Below, one piece after another: positions 26,580 to 34,272 of a stretch of DNA of 46,352 nt; positions within the stretch are counted from its first letter, which is position 1, and every line of letters begins with the position of its first letter. The position numbers were made by a program, and so were the translations under genes. The stretch spans positions 1-46,352 of the forward strand of contig CANHGL010000013.1 in assembly GCA_947460245.1 (NCBI GenBank). The letters are read 5' to 3'. Origin of the DNA: Sphingobacteriales bacterium. GTDB lineage: Bacteria > Bacteroidota > Bacteroidia > Chitinophagales > JADIYW01. The notes beneath the pieces were generated by a model that did no database searches, had not been told where the DNA came from, and saw only the letters and a program-made list of their open reading frames with translations.

Positions 26580-27440
26580 TTACTGCCCTCCAAATATGGG
26601 TAAGCCTCTCACATCATTAACCTTATAGCCTTCATCGCTGAACAGTGCTGGAGCAGGTTTTTCTTTATTGATACTGGAAATAGAGGTTTTCATAGTCTCT
26701 CCGTCTTTATAGGTAAACACAGCTTCCAGTATGCTTCCCTTTACCTCTGTAAGTCGAGCTAATTTAAATGGTGATTTTCCTTTGAAACCTATATTAGCTA
26801 AGTTGATGAGTTCGCTGAAGTCAATATTAATTTCTGTACTTATCCATGCGGAAACTATTGTAGAGTCTGCAAATAAAATATTCATTTGCTCGCATTTAAA
26901 GTCTCCTATTTTTTTGGTCTTTCCGGTCTTGGTAATTATCGGAGCTTTTTCTTTTTTGCTGCTATCCGGAGTAGATTTTATAACAGGTTTAGGCATACTC
27001 ATGAGTAAGCCACTCTTCTTTCCTTTAGCATCTGTTGTAAGCATAGTAGTTTCTTTTTCTCGCATATCCATAACAGAGCGTAGTACGGTAATATCTTTCA
27101 TGTTAGAGAATGTAGGAACTAGAGCTGCCTGATAGCCAGAAAATGCATATTTTATATTACCCTTATTATTGTGATTAAATTTATTCTCATTATCGAAATT
27201 TAATATTAAAGATCCCTGAAATGAAAATGGCTTCACTGATGTTGAAGTACTGTCTTTCTTCTTTACATCTTTTTTGGGAGTCGATGTTGTAGTATTAGTT
27301 TTTGGCTTTTGTGGGTATGCTTTTTCCATTTTTTCCCTTCCTGCAGCTACCTGGCTGGGTGACATCGTGATATTTTTGGTGTTCTGTGCCCATGTTGCCA
27401 AAAATAAACTGCTTATAAGAATAGAAAAGATAATTCTCAT
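26580..27440 (-). CDS. Secreted DUF4412-like protein, function unknown
   Basis: 286 residues. Signal peptide about 1-18 (ending TWAQ), then a Lys/Thr/Ser-rich low-complexity linker (about 40-70). The remaining 200 residues are a beta-rich domain resembling DUF4412, with GDFKCEQMNILFADSTIVSAW. Probably periplasmic or secreted. No sorting domain or lipobox is present. Own terminator downstream; a TATCTTTA -7-like element 15 bases upstream. Confidence 0.72.
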   Translation of the reverse strand: MRIIFSILISSLFLATWAQNTKNITMSPSQVAAGREKMEKAYPQKPKTNTTTSTPKKDVKKKDSTSTSVKPFSFQGSLILNFDNENKFNHNNKGNIKYAFSGYQAALVPTFSNMKDITVLRSVMDMREKETTMLTTDAKGKKSGLLMSMPKPVIKSTPDSSKKEKAPIITKTGKTKKIGDFKCEQMNILFADSTIVSAWISTEINIDFSELINLANIGFKGKSPFKLARLTEVKGSILEAVFTYKDGETMKTSISSINKEKPAPALFSDEGYKVNDVRGLPIFGGQ

Positions 27441-27552
27441 GATTGGTAATTTATGTAAAGATAGAATATTATCATCAATGGGATTCTTTTTTCAGGCTTT
27501 TTAACCCTTCTGATGAGGTAAGGCTAAATGTGTAGTATTGATTTTTTTTCAA

Positions 27553-28044
27553 TTAGAACACAGCTTTAAAAAAATGATAGGACATCATAAGGACTAGTAT
27601 TATTTTTATGCCACTTGTTAAAAGAAACCCTAAGAAGGAGCCGATACCAGACCTTAAAGCGATTTCAATTCCTTCACCTGCAATTAATTCTCCAATAAGA
27701 GCGCCCAAAAATGGACAAATAATTATCGAGATACCTCCAAGCGGAGAAAGTATGATCCCAATCAGTAGACCTATAAAACTTCCACGGATACCCGCTTTGG
27801 TTCCTCCAAATCGTTTGGTACTCCATACAGGTATAAAATTATCTACTATTAGAATAATTAAGGTAATGGTAGCATAAGTGATGAGCAACCATATGGATAT
27901 GCTTCCTTCTTGCTGCGTTACCTGTGTGGCAATTAGTAATGCAATATATGCAAGTAGCGGACCAGGCAACGGTGGAAGCACACAGCTCACTAGCCCAATT
28001 ACGAGTAAGATGATTCCAATTGTGATAAGTATACCAGGATCCAT
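27553..28044 (-). CDS. DUF456 family small integral membrane protein
   Basis: 163 residues, about four to five helices with the Gly/Pro-rich DUF456 pattern: VSCVLPPLPGPLLAYIALL at the N-terminus, KRFGGTKAGIRGSFIGLLIG, PLGGISIIICPFLGALIGEL. Function unknown. It is preceded by the second-best promoter in the window (28052-28080). Confidence 0.85.
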   Translation of the reverse strand: MDPGILITIGIILLVIGLVSCVLPPLPGPLLAYIALLIATQVTQQEGSISIWLLITYATITLIILIVDNFIPVWSTKRFGGTKAGIRGSFIGLLIGIILSPLGGISIIICPFLGALIGELIAGEGIEIALRSGIGSFLGFLLTSGIKIILVLMMSYHFFKAVF

Positions 28045-28051
28045 TAGTCCT

Positions 28052-28080
28052 CAAAATTAGTATAAAAATGATAGGTCAAA
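28052..28080 (-). promoter_or_regulatory. Promoter of the DUF456 gene
   Basis: On the minus strand TTTG (28080-28077), 17 bases, TAATTTTG (28059-28052), then seven bases to the ATG. It fits the Bacteroidota -33/-7 pair, with a spacer slightly shorter than the usual 19. Confidence 0.55.
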
Positions 28081-28131
28081 AATAAAATTTAAAATACTAA
28101 GATATTTAAAGGGCACTTAGTCTGAAATTTG

Positions 28132-28139
28132 TATTTTTA
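28132..28139 (+). promoter_or_regulatory. -7-like promoter element, leaderless geometry (surE)
   Basis: TATTTTTA (one change from TAnnTTTG), four bases, then ATG 28144. Confidence 0.45.
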
Positions 28140-28143
28140 TGTC

Positions 28144-28953
28144 ATGAGTAGACCAGTTATTTTAGTTACGAATGATGATGGAATTATTTCACCGGGTATA
28201 AGAGCATTGGTCGAAGTAATGAAAAAGTTTGGAGACGTTACAGTTGTGGCACCCGACAGTCCACAATCTGGAATGGGACATGCTATTACTATACATGATC
28301 CGTTGCGTATGCAAAAGGTGGATGTTTTTGGTGATATTCCTGCTTATCAGTGTTCAGGTACGCCGGTTGACTGTGTTAAGATGGCGATTGATAAGATTCT
28401 CCACCGCAAGCCGGATTTATGTGTTTCCGGAATTAATCATGGTTCTAATGCTTCTATCAATGTAATTTATTCCGGCACTATGTCGGCAGCTATGGAAGCC
28501 GCTATTGATGGTATTCCCGCTATTGGTTTCTCCCTGATGGACTTTGCCTTCGATGCAGATTTCTCTGCAGCCCAGGTTTATATAGAAAAAATAGTAGCTA
28601 ATATTTTAAAGTCTGGGATTCCTAAAGACTCGTTATTGAATGTAAACTTCCCTAAGCTCCCTCTGGATCAAATCAAGGGTATGAAAATTTGCAGACAAGC
28701 CGTTGCCAAATGGGAAGAGTCTTTTGATGAGCGTACTGATCCGAATGGAAAAAAATATTACTGGCTTACCGGTCATTTTATAAATAATGATCAGGGAGAA
28801 GATACAGATATTTGGGCACTGGAGAATGGCTATGTTTCTATTGTACCCGTACAATTTGATTTGACTCACCATCATGCAATATCCTACATTAATGAAAATT
28901 GGAGCTTACATGAAGAAAGCTTACATAAACAAGTGAATATCGTTAAAGACTAA
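28144..28953 (+). CDS. surE: 5'/3'-nucleotidase SurE
   Basis: 269 residues from ATG 28144. Metal-dependent nucleoside monophosphatase. Seen: the metal-binding N-terminus ILVTNDDGIISPGI, APDSPQSGMGHAIT, CSGTPVDCVKMA, and SGINHGSNASINVIYSGT. The TTG five codons earlier (28129) would place the -7 element inside the gene and is not preferred. First of a likely operon with the 104-residue protein and lpxB. Confidence 0.95.
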   Translation: MSRPVILVTNDDGIISPGIRALVEVMKKFGDVTVVAPDSPQSGMGHAITIHDPLRMQKVDVFGDIPAYQCSGTPVDCVKMAIDKILHRKPDLCVSGINHGSNASINVIYSGTMSAAMEAAIDGIPAIGFSLMDFAFDADFSAAQVYIEKIVANILKSGIPKDSLLNVNFPKLPLDQIKGMKICRQAVAKWEESFDERTDPNGKKYYWLTGHFINNDQGEDTDIWALENGYVSIVPVQFDLTHHHAISYINENWSLHEESLHKQVNIVKD

Positions 28954-28964
28954 AAAAATATATC

Positions 28965-29279
28965 ATGATGAATGCATTTCAGGCCTTTTTAGATAAGATG
29001 AATAAAACAATGGTTGGTTTTTTTGCAGGACTTATGCTGCCAATGTTCATGTTTGTATTGTATTATGCTTTTAAGTTCTCTTACCTAACATGGGATCAGT
29101 ATATTGCAGGTGCTCGTGAACTTTCAGTACTGCCTTCTTTTATAAAAGTTTGTGTATTTATCAATCTCCCTTTCTTTTTCTTCTTTAACCTGTTTAAGAA
29201 ATTCAATTTCTGTTTGGGTATTTTTATTTCCTCTATGCTTTATGTTGTCGCTATGCTGGTGATAAAGTTTATTCTTTAA
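28965..29279 (+). CDS. Small membrane protein between surE and lpxB, function unknown
   Basis: 104 residues, three hydrophobic segments (about 17-40, 58-75, 82-103); no family recognised. It starts 11 bases after surE and ends 12 bases before lpxB, so it is surely co-transcribed. The position suggests an envelope or lipid A-related role, by inference only. Confidence 0.75.
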   Translation: MMNAFQAFLDKMNKTMVGFFAGLMLPMFMFVLYYAFKFSYLTWDQYIAGARELSVLPSFIKVCVFINLPFFFFFNLFKKFNFCLGIFISSMLYVVAMLVIKFIL

Positions 29280-29291
29280 TTACTGAGTAAA

Positions 29292-30362
29292 ATGAAGTAC
29301 TATATTGTTGCAGGGGAAACATCCGGTGATTTACATGGCAGTAATTTAGTACTTGAGCTCTACAAGCTGGATTCATCTGCTGTTTTCAGAGGAATTGGTG
29401 GTAGTCATATGGCTGCCGCTGGTGTCGATTTGAGTTTTAGCTTAGATCGAATGGATTTCATGGGGTTCTACGAAGTCATAAAAAATCTGTTCACTATTCG
29501 TAGAAATTTTAAGGAGGCGAAACAGCATATACTGAATTTTAAACCGGATGTTGTAATTCTGATTGATTATCCGGGTTTTAATTTGCGTTTGGCAAAATGG
29601 TGCAAAAAGAATGGTTTTAGAGTAATATACTATATATCTCCAAAGCTCTGGGCGTGGAATGAAAGGCGTGTAGAGATAATTAAAAAATATGTAGATGCAG
29701 TTTTATGTATTTTTCCTTTTGAGGTAGATTTCTATAAGAAACATGCTTATTTAAATGCCTATTATGTAGGACATCCTTTATTGGATATTACAACTATACA
29801 AGAGAAGGGTGCTCTGAATCAGGTTAGTTCCGATGTTGCCTTATTGCCTGGAAGTAGAGCGCAGGAATTAGCCAATCTCTTGCCGGTTATGATGGAGGTA
29901 ACCCAGCTATTTAAGGATCAAAGGTTTGTAATTGCAGGAATGTCTAGGCATAAAGCACTTTACCCTTCAGTACTTCCTGAAAATGTAAGTATTGTCTTTG
30001 ATCAAACACATGAGGTGATATCAGGGGCTAAAGCTGCTATTGTCTGTAGCGGTACTGCTACTTTGGAAACAGCCTTATTTGGTGTACCTCAGGTTATCAT
30101 TTATAAAACATCCTGGATTAACTATGAGATTGGGAAGCGCTTTGCACTTGTGGATAGCATTGGTTTGCCTAATTTAATTGTAAAGCAAAAGATTGTAACG
30201 GAGTTGTTGCAGCAAGATTGTAATGCAGCTCGAATAGCTAATGAATTAACGAAGCTGTTGAATGGGGAGAAAGACAATCATTATGATCTTTTAAAACAAA
30301 GCATGGGGGATAAAGGAGCTTCTGAAAAAGCAGCTAAAATTATTTTTGACAGGCTGTTATGA
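29292..30362 (+). CDS. lpxB: Lipid-A-disaccharide synthase
   Basis: 356 residues, GT19; joins UDP-2,3-diacylglucosamine and lipid X to form the lipid A disaccharide at the inner membrane. Seen: AGETSGDLHGSNLV, FRGIGGSHM, DYPGFNLRLAKWCK, YYISPKLWAWNERR, LLPGSRAQEL, CSGTATLETALFGVPQV. Last gene of the surE cluster; its 3' end contains the -33 box of the tRNA-Ala promoter. Confidence 0.96.
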   Translation: MKYYIVAGETSGDLHGSNLVLELYKLDSSAVFRGIGGSHMAAAGVDLSFSLDRMDFMGFYEVIKNLFTIRRNFKEAKQHILNFKPDVVILIDYPGFNLRLAKWCKKNGFRVIYYISPKLWAWNERRVEIIKKYVDAVLCIFPFEVDFYKKHAYLNAYYVGHPLLDITTIQEKGALNQVSSDVALLPGSRAQELANLLPVMMEVTQLFKDQRFVIAGMSRHKALYPSVLPENVSIVFDQTHEVISGAKAAIVCSGTATLETALFGVPQVIIYKTSWINYEIGKRFALVDSIGLPNLIVKQKIVTELLQQDCNAARIANELTKLLNGEKDNHYDLLKQSMGDKGASEKAAKIIFDRLL

Positions 30363-30375
30363 TTACCTATATTTG
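30345..30375 (+). promoter_or_regulatory. Promoter of tRNA-Ala
   Basis: TTTG (30345-30348), exactly 19 bases, TATATTTG (30368-30375): a full match to the Bacteroidota -33/-7 consensus. The expected start is about 10 bases before the mature tRNA. The -33 box is inside the lpxB coding region. Confidence 0.8.
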
Positions 30376-30389
30376 TACAGTTCTTTTAA

Positions 30390-30464
<75 letters not shown>

Positions 30465-30480
30465 CGACTTATCTACTTAT

Positions 30481-30504
30481 AAAACCCTTATTCATCAGGG
30501 TTTT
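30481..30504 (+). terminator. Hairpin terminator after tRNA-Ala / left end of element 1
   Basis: AAAACCCT (30481-30488) pairs with AGGGTTTT (30497-30504) around TATTCATC and is followed by T. A related hairpin sits at the same place after att copy 2 (32777-32805). Confidence 0.75.
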
Positions 30505-30560
30505 TCCATTAATAAGCCTTTTTTTTAGATACCCAGATGTAACCCTGTAACTCTCAATTT

Positions 30561-30577
30561 GGGTCATAAATGGGTCA
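30561..30577 (+). repeat. GGGTCA direct repeat, 11-base spacing (candidate integrase arm site, left)
   Basis: GGGTCA at 30561-30566 and 30572-30577, one helical turn apart, overlapping the start of the integrase fragment. The same spacing recurs at both right ends. Confidence 0.5.
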
Positions 30578-30755
30578 CAAATCTTCTAAAGGTTCAGTTT
30601 CAATAATTGAATATAAAGGCAGAATCAGGTTAAGGTGGAGACATTTGCAAAAAAGGTATTCTCTAAACTTCTCAATCTGGAATCAGCTTAATCTGCTAAA
30701 GGCAAAAAAGACTGCTTTACAGAACTCCTATATTAGAAGATTGACATTCTTATAA
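30570..30755 (+). pseudogene. Tyrosine recombinase (phage integrase) fragment, N-terminal part only
   Basis: 61 codons. The segment KGSVSIIEYKGRIRLRWRH followed by KRYSLNFS resembles the N-terminal arm-binding domain of tyrosine integrases that insert in tRNA genes. The stop follows after LTFL, and no catalytic domain (R..HxxR..Y) is found downstream before the opposite-strand SHOCT gene. The position just inside the left end of an element in a tRNA 3' end is where such an integrase belongs. Family call from pattern only. Confidence 0.6.
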
Positions 30756-30802
30756 TTATTCAGGAGTATATATGAATGCAATTAACTTATGAGATATAAA
30801 GA

Positions 30803-31597
30803 TTATAATTTGTCTAAAAGTTTTTTCTTAGCTACACTATATTCTTCCTTTGTTATTGCACCTGAATCAAGTAACTTTTTTAATTTGGCTAACTCATCAG
30901 TAATACTAATACTAGTATTTTTATCTTGAACTAATTTTACTTCTATAGACGTAGAATTCTTATTAATTGGTTGTTTTGCTGGATAAATAAGCTCCCCTGA
31001 ATTAACAGCATTTTCATAGTCAATATAATATCTTTCACTGGCAAAAATCCACTTGCCTTTTCTATTACCAAAAATCCCATCTGTCGGCTCAGCAATTACG
31101 GGAAGATAATTATATCCTGTTTTTTTACTTCCTATTCTCTTTAGGTTAACTAACACAAATTGTTTTCCCGAAGAGGTTGGTGCCATTGAAGAAGTTAAAT
31201 CAAAACTAGAATTATAAGATTTATAGGTTGGCTTGGGTCCTTCTGTTATTACATCAACTAAAGATTGTTTTTTGCCTGATGAACCATAAAGAAAATACTT
31301 ATCAATACTTTGTAAAAATCCACCAGTATATGACATATCAGTATTACTAGAACTGACTAAAAAAATATATTTGAAATATCCTTTCTCACCAGAACCAGCA
31401 CCAATCTTTAAGACCTGATGGTGATAGAATTTATACCCGGAAGTTGTATACAGTGTATCTCCTTCATCAAATTGGTGCATTCTCTTAACAGAATTAAAAT
31501 AATAGATAGAATCTCTGTTTAATGCAAGCTCCTTTTCGGTTTGGCTAAAAATAAAACTTGAAATTACTACCAATATTAAAGTGAATGTAATCCTCAT
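30803..31597 (-). CDS. Secreted protein with C-terminal SHOCT domain
   Basis: 264 residues from ATG 31597; the TTG seven codons upstream is less likely. Signal peptide about 1-20 (ending SFIFSQ). The middle 190 residues are beta-rich and unrecognised, with several Tyr/Ser-rich stretches. The last 33 residues match the SHOCT (short C-terminal) domain: LAKLKKLLDSGAITKEEYSV. SHOCT is usually an oligomerisation or regulatory tail. Cargo of element 1; role unknown. Confidence 0.75.
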   Translation of the reverse strand: MRITFTLILVVISSFIFSQTEKELALNRDSIYYFNSVKRMHQFDEGDTLYTTSGYKFYHHQVLKIGAGSGEKGYFKYIFLVSSSNTDMSYTGGFLQSIDKYFLYGSSGKKQSLVDVITEGPKPTYKSYNSSFDLTSSMAPTSSGKQFVLVNLKRIGSKKTGYNYLPVIAEPTDGIFGNRKGKWIFASERYYIDYENAVNSGELIYPAKQPINKNSTSIEVKLVQDKNTSISITDELAKLKKLLDSGAITKEEYSVAKKKLLDKL

Positions 31598-31622
31598 AAT
31601 AATTAAATTTAAAATCAAATAT

Positions 31623-32074
31623 ATGAATATTCAACCATCAAATTAGCTGAAATAGAAGTAAGCTATATAATATAAAAGGCTCAACACCCTCTTATCAGAA
31701 CATCACAGGAAGCTTATGACTGCCTAAACAAGTTCTTCTCTGAAACAGACATTGCCTTACAAGAAAAGTTCGTTGTTGGATACTTAAACAGGTCCAATAA
31801 ACTGTTGGGGGTATACAGTATGAGTAAAGGAGGAATAGCCGGTACCGTTGCTGATTCAAAATTAATTCTTGGGGTAGCTCTAAAATCAGCAGCTTCAGGT
31901 ATTATAGTGGCACACAACCACCCATCTGGAAATTTACAGCCATCAGTTCAGGATAAAGAGCTTACATGGAAAATACAAGAAGCTTTTAAGCTATTGGATA
32001 TAACATTACTAGACCATTTAATTGTTGTACCAGAAGATGCTTATTTAAGTTTTGCATATGAAGGACTTTTGTAG
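31623..32074 (+). pseudogene. RadC-like JAMM protein of mobile-element type, frameshifted and interrupted
   Basis: The stretch after 31676 reads as the typical short RadC: PLIRTSQEAYDCLNKFF, YLNRSNKLLGVYS, GTVADSKLILGVALK, the JAMM metal motif HNHPSGNLQPSVQD, and LLDHLIVVPEDAY. Upstream, the expected start MNIQPS- (ATG 31623) and -LAEIEVSY are in different frames (shift near 31641), and an in-frame TAA follows at 31673-31675. The gene is therefore broken twice although the metal site is intact. A protein could only start internally, e.g. TTG 31805. Short RadC proteins are common on genomic islands; their function is unsettled. Confidence 0.78.
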
Positions 32075-32096
32075 CTGTTAAAAGCACGTTTGTTTC

Positions 32097-32132
32097 ACCC
32101 TTTCTGTACGTTAACAAGAAAGGGTATTTTTG
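32097..32132 (+). terminator. Terminator after the radC remnant
   Basis: ACCCTTTCT (32097-32105) pairs with AGAAAGGGT (32117-32125), 11-base loop, followed by ATTTTTG. Confidence 0.7.
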
Positions 32133-32133
32133 T

Positions 32134-32141
32134 TATATTTG
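32134..32141 (+). promoter_or_regulatory. Possible -7 element for the 94-residue membrane protein
   Basis: TATATTTG, 32 bases before ATG 32174. No correctly spaced -33 box. Confidence 0.4.
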
Positions 32142-32173
32142 TATTTTTTATAACTAATTTTAAAGAAAAATAA

Positions 32174-32458
32174 ATGGAAAAATTTTTGAAAGAAAATAAA
32201 ATTGTCCTATTAATTTGGATGTTTTGGATGATGGTAAATCTTTCTATGTGGAAAAGTTCAGCTTATTGGTCTGGTAATAGCAAAGGTGAGTTTTGGTTAT
32301 TTTCGGACAATAACTATAACTATAGCATGAGTGAAATGTGGGACTTGCCGGAAGTTTTTGTTTATGGAGTTGGTAGTTTGATTTTATATTTTATAGCTAA
32401 GTTTATTAAAATAGATGAGTTTATTAAAGAGTTGTTTAATCAAATATTTGGGGAATGA
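32174..32458 (+). CDS. Small membrane protein, function unknown (element 1 cargo)
   Basis: 94 residues. A hydrophobic segment at about 10-27, a Trp/Tyr/Ser-rich loop with several charged residues, and a second hydrophobic segment at about 63-79; the end is amphipathic. No family recognised. It has an upstream TATATTTG and lies just before the right end of element 1. It is very AT-rich, as is the rest of the island. Confidence 0.55.
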   Translation: MEKFLKENKIVLLIWMFWMMVNLSMWKSSAYWSGNSKGEFWLFSDNNYNYSMSEMWDLPEVFVYGVGSLILYFIAKFIKIDEFIKELFNQIFGE

Positions 32459-32640
32459 TTCAAGGCTTTGGATCTCCTCAATTATTAAAGATTAAATAAA
32501 AGCTTTAAAAGAAGTAATAACTCTTTACTCGCTTATAAATCTCCTTTATTTAGCTCATTTCATAAGCTACTTTAATATCTATTATGTAAAGTATTAAGGA
32601 TAAGTAATTTTCTATATCTTTAGAATAGTAAATAATATTT

Positions 32641-32760
32641 TGGGTCACGTATGGGTATCAATAAAATAAGTTTTTAATAGAATTTTTGATAATACTGGGG
32701 TTTTAGTTTAAGCATCCCGATACATCGGGAAGGTCATCGGTTCGACTCCGATATTCTTCA
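32641..32760 (+). repeat. Element right-end repeat, copy A (att copy 2 at 32731-32760)
   Basis: 120 bases, roughly 90% identical by eye to 34471-34591. Order: GGGTCA/GGGTAT at 11-base spacing (32642, 32653), a conserved AT-rich spacer, GGGGTTTTAGTTTA, hairpin TCCCGATACATCGGGA, then the 30-base tRNA-Ala 3' end with one mismatch (TTCTTCA for TTCTCCA). Confidence 0.8.
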
Positions 32761-32776
32761 TAAAATAATTTCATAG

Positions 32777-32805
32777 AAACCCTTATTCAGTAAGGGTATT
32801 TTCTT
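32777..32805 (+). terminator. Hairpin at the left end of element 2
   Basis: ACCCTTA (32779-32785) pairs with TAAGGGT (32791-32797), followed by ATTTTCTTTT. It shares AAACCCTTATTCA with the hairpin after tRNA-Ala. Confidence 0.6.
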
Positions 32806-32846
32806 TTACAGAAATTTATTAGAGACTGTTAAATATAAAAAATGAA

Positions 32847-33617
32847 TTATTTATGTTTAAACCAGCAATCTGTTCGGTTACTTTCGTACATTTTAAACAC
32901 TGTATTTATTGGTGCTCCATGTTTCACTTCATTGTTATATTTTGTTCTCATCAAATAATTAAAAGCACCCATATCTCCTGTAAATCCACTTTTATTATCG
33001 AAATTAAAACGCTGATGTATTATACATAATTCTTTTATAAACTCATACAATAAAGAAGCCTCTCCCCCTATAATGCCGCAATTCAATAACGTTTCATTTG
33101 CAAATTTTTGTTCATACTCTGCATAATCTGTTATTTGCACTCTCAGATTGGCTGAATGTGCTTGCATCCATTCATTTTGCAATTTTTTGGACTCGTCTCC
33201 ACAAAAAATTGATTTTGAATTTTTCTTGAAAAATTTTTCTTGAAATGGATTTTTTAAAACAACGACGTCTGAGATGTCTGTTACGAAAATATTCTTAACA
33301 AGTTTTAAGTGTTGTTGTATAAAACTTTTATAAACGAAATATCTATATACATTAGGATTGAATGGAGTGTTGTACTCAATTTTTACAAAGGAAACGTAAT
33401 CATTCTGGAATTTTTCGCAGGTTTTTTTTTTAAAGTTATTATGGAAGATAATGCCACAAAGTTTTGAATCCGCAACAGATTCCGCCCAATTTTTAACCAA
33501 CTCATAACTGTCACATTCTAAAGTCATGTTTCGGTTTACATCAAACACACCAGTGATGTGACAAGCCATTATAATGTTTGTATCTGTAGAAAATGGCTTT
33601 GTTTCAAAATTCATCAT
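32847..33617 (-). CDS. Putative glycosyltransferase (GT-A-like), element 2 cargo
   Basis: 256 residues, no signal or membrane segment. FVTDISDVVVLKNPF (D114, D117) resembles the DxD-type metal site of GT-A enzymes that act with the donor sugar, and LLNCGIIGGEASLL and GDMGAFNYL resemble GT8-like acceptor regions. Donor and acceptor unknown. Its start overlaps the end of the GT2 gene by 14 bases, so the two are coupled. Likely modifies a surface polysaccharide or protein glycan; inference from the pair. Confidence 0.62.
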   Translation of the reverse strand: MMNFETKPFSTDTNIIMACHITGVFDVNRNMTLECDSYELVKNWAESVADSKLCGIIFHNNFKKKTCEKFQNDYVSFVKIEYNTPFNPNVYRYFVYKSFIQQHLKLVKNIFVTDISDVVVLKNPFQEKFFKKNSKSIFCGDESKKLQNEWMQAHSANLRVQITDYAEYEQKFANETLLNCGIIGGEASLLYEFIKELCIIHQRFNFDNKSGFTGDMGAFNYLMRTKYNNEVKHGAPINTVFKMYESNRTDCWFKHK

Positions 33618-34272
33618 GATTTGAATGAGTTGAGAAATTTTTACTTTTTATTGATGAACAAATACTCGTAGGTATATTTCTGTAATAAATGTAGGTTCTT
33701 AGATCTGCTTTTTTAACTCGAAAATTTAATTTTGCTTTTTCATAAAAATCTGCATCCGCAGCGAAACCACTTCTGAAGTTGATCATTGAAAAAACTTTTT
33801 TGCGGCCAAATAGTGTACCAAATAAAACACTATTATCCAAGTGGATGAGTTTCGTTAAATCATTTTTGTCAGGGACATAAAAATCTTTTATGTCATCAAC
33901 TATAGTAGCAGACTTAGAACAAATTAAGTCATAATTATCAATAGCAAGGAGGCAAGCAGATAAGTGATTGGGTTTGTATTCATCGTCACTATCTAGAATG
34001 GTGATGTATTCACCAACACAATTTAGAACACCTCGATTAATAGATTCTGATTGACCCCTATTACTATGTCTGATATAAATTAATTTATCTTCATTTTTTT
34101 CTACACACTCTAACAGTAATTCTCGATTATTCTCTTTGCTTCCGTCATCGATAATAATTAATTCGAAATTTTGGAAATCTTGGTTTAAAACAGAATCAAT
34201 TGCCCGTTTTATATAAGTAAAATTGGTATTGTAAACAGCCATTAAAATCGAGATTTTTATTTGGGATTTCAT
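33604..34272 (-). CDS. Family 2 glycosyltransferase, element 2 cargo
   Basis: 222 residues. A typical GT2 N-terminus SILMAVYNTNFTYIKRAIDS, nucleotide-binding IIIDDGS (D42, D43) and the DxD site ITILDSDDEY (about 88-97). It is shorter than many GT2 proteins and lacks membrane helices. Transcribed with the downstream glycosyltransferase. Donor sugar unknown. Confidence 0.88.
   Translation of the reverse strand: MKSQIKISILMAVYNTNFTYIKRAIDSVLNQDFQNFELIIIDDGSKENNRELLLECVEKNEDKLIYIRHSNRGQSESINRGVLNCVGEYITILDSDDEYKPNHLSACLLAIDNYDLICSKSATIVDDIKDFYVPDKNDLTKLIHLDNSVLFGTLFGRKKVFSMINFRSGFAADADFYEKAKLNFRVKKADLRTYIYYRNIPTSICSSIKSKNFSTHSNHDEF

Larger units (their letters stand above)
30465..32760. mobile_element. 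Degenerate integrative element 1 in tRNA-Ala
   Basis: 2.3 kb between att copies 1 and 2. It carries an integrase N-terminal fragment, a SHOCT-domain protein, a broken radC and a small membrane protein. Left end: hairpin 17 bases from the core. Right end: GGGTCA-type repeats and hairpin CCCGATACATCGGG before the core. No complete integrase remains, so it is presumably immobile by itself. Confidence 0.72.
32459..32846. other. Gene-free junction between elements 1 and 2
   Basis: 388 bases. It holds the right end of element 1 (about 32641-32760), att copy 2 and the left-end hairpin of element 2 (32777-32805). No coding potential seen. Confidence 0.7.

Noticed and set aside
32714-32730. CCCGATACATCGGG hairpins as transcription terminators
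   Set aside because: No T-run follows; the hairpin runs directly into the att core, and the same arrangement is kept in both copies.
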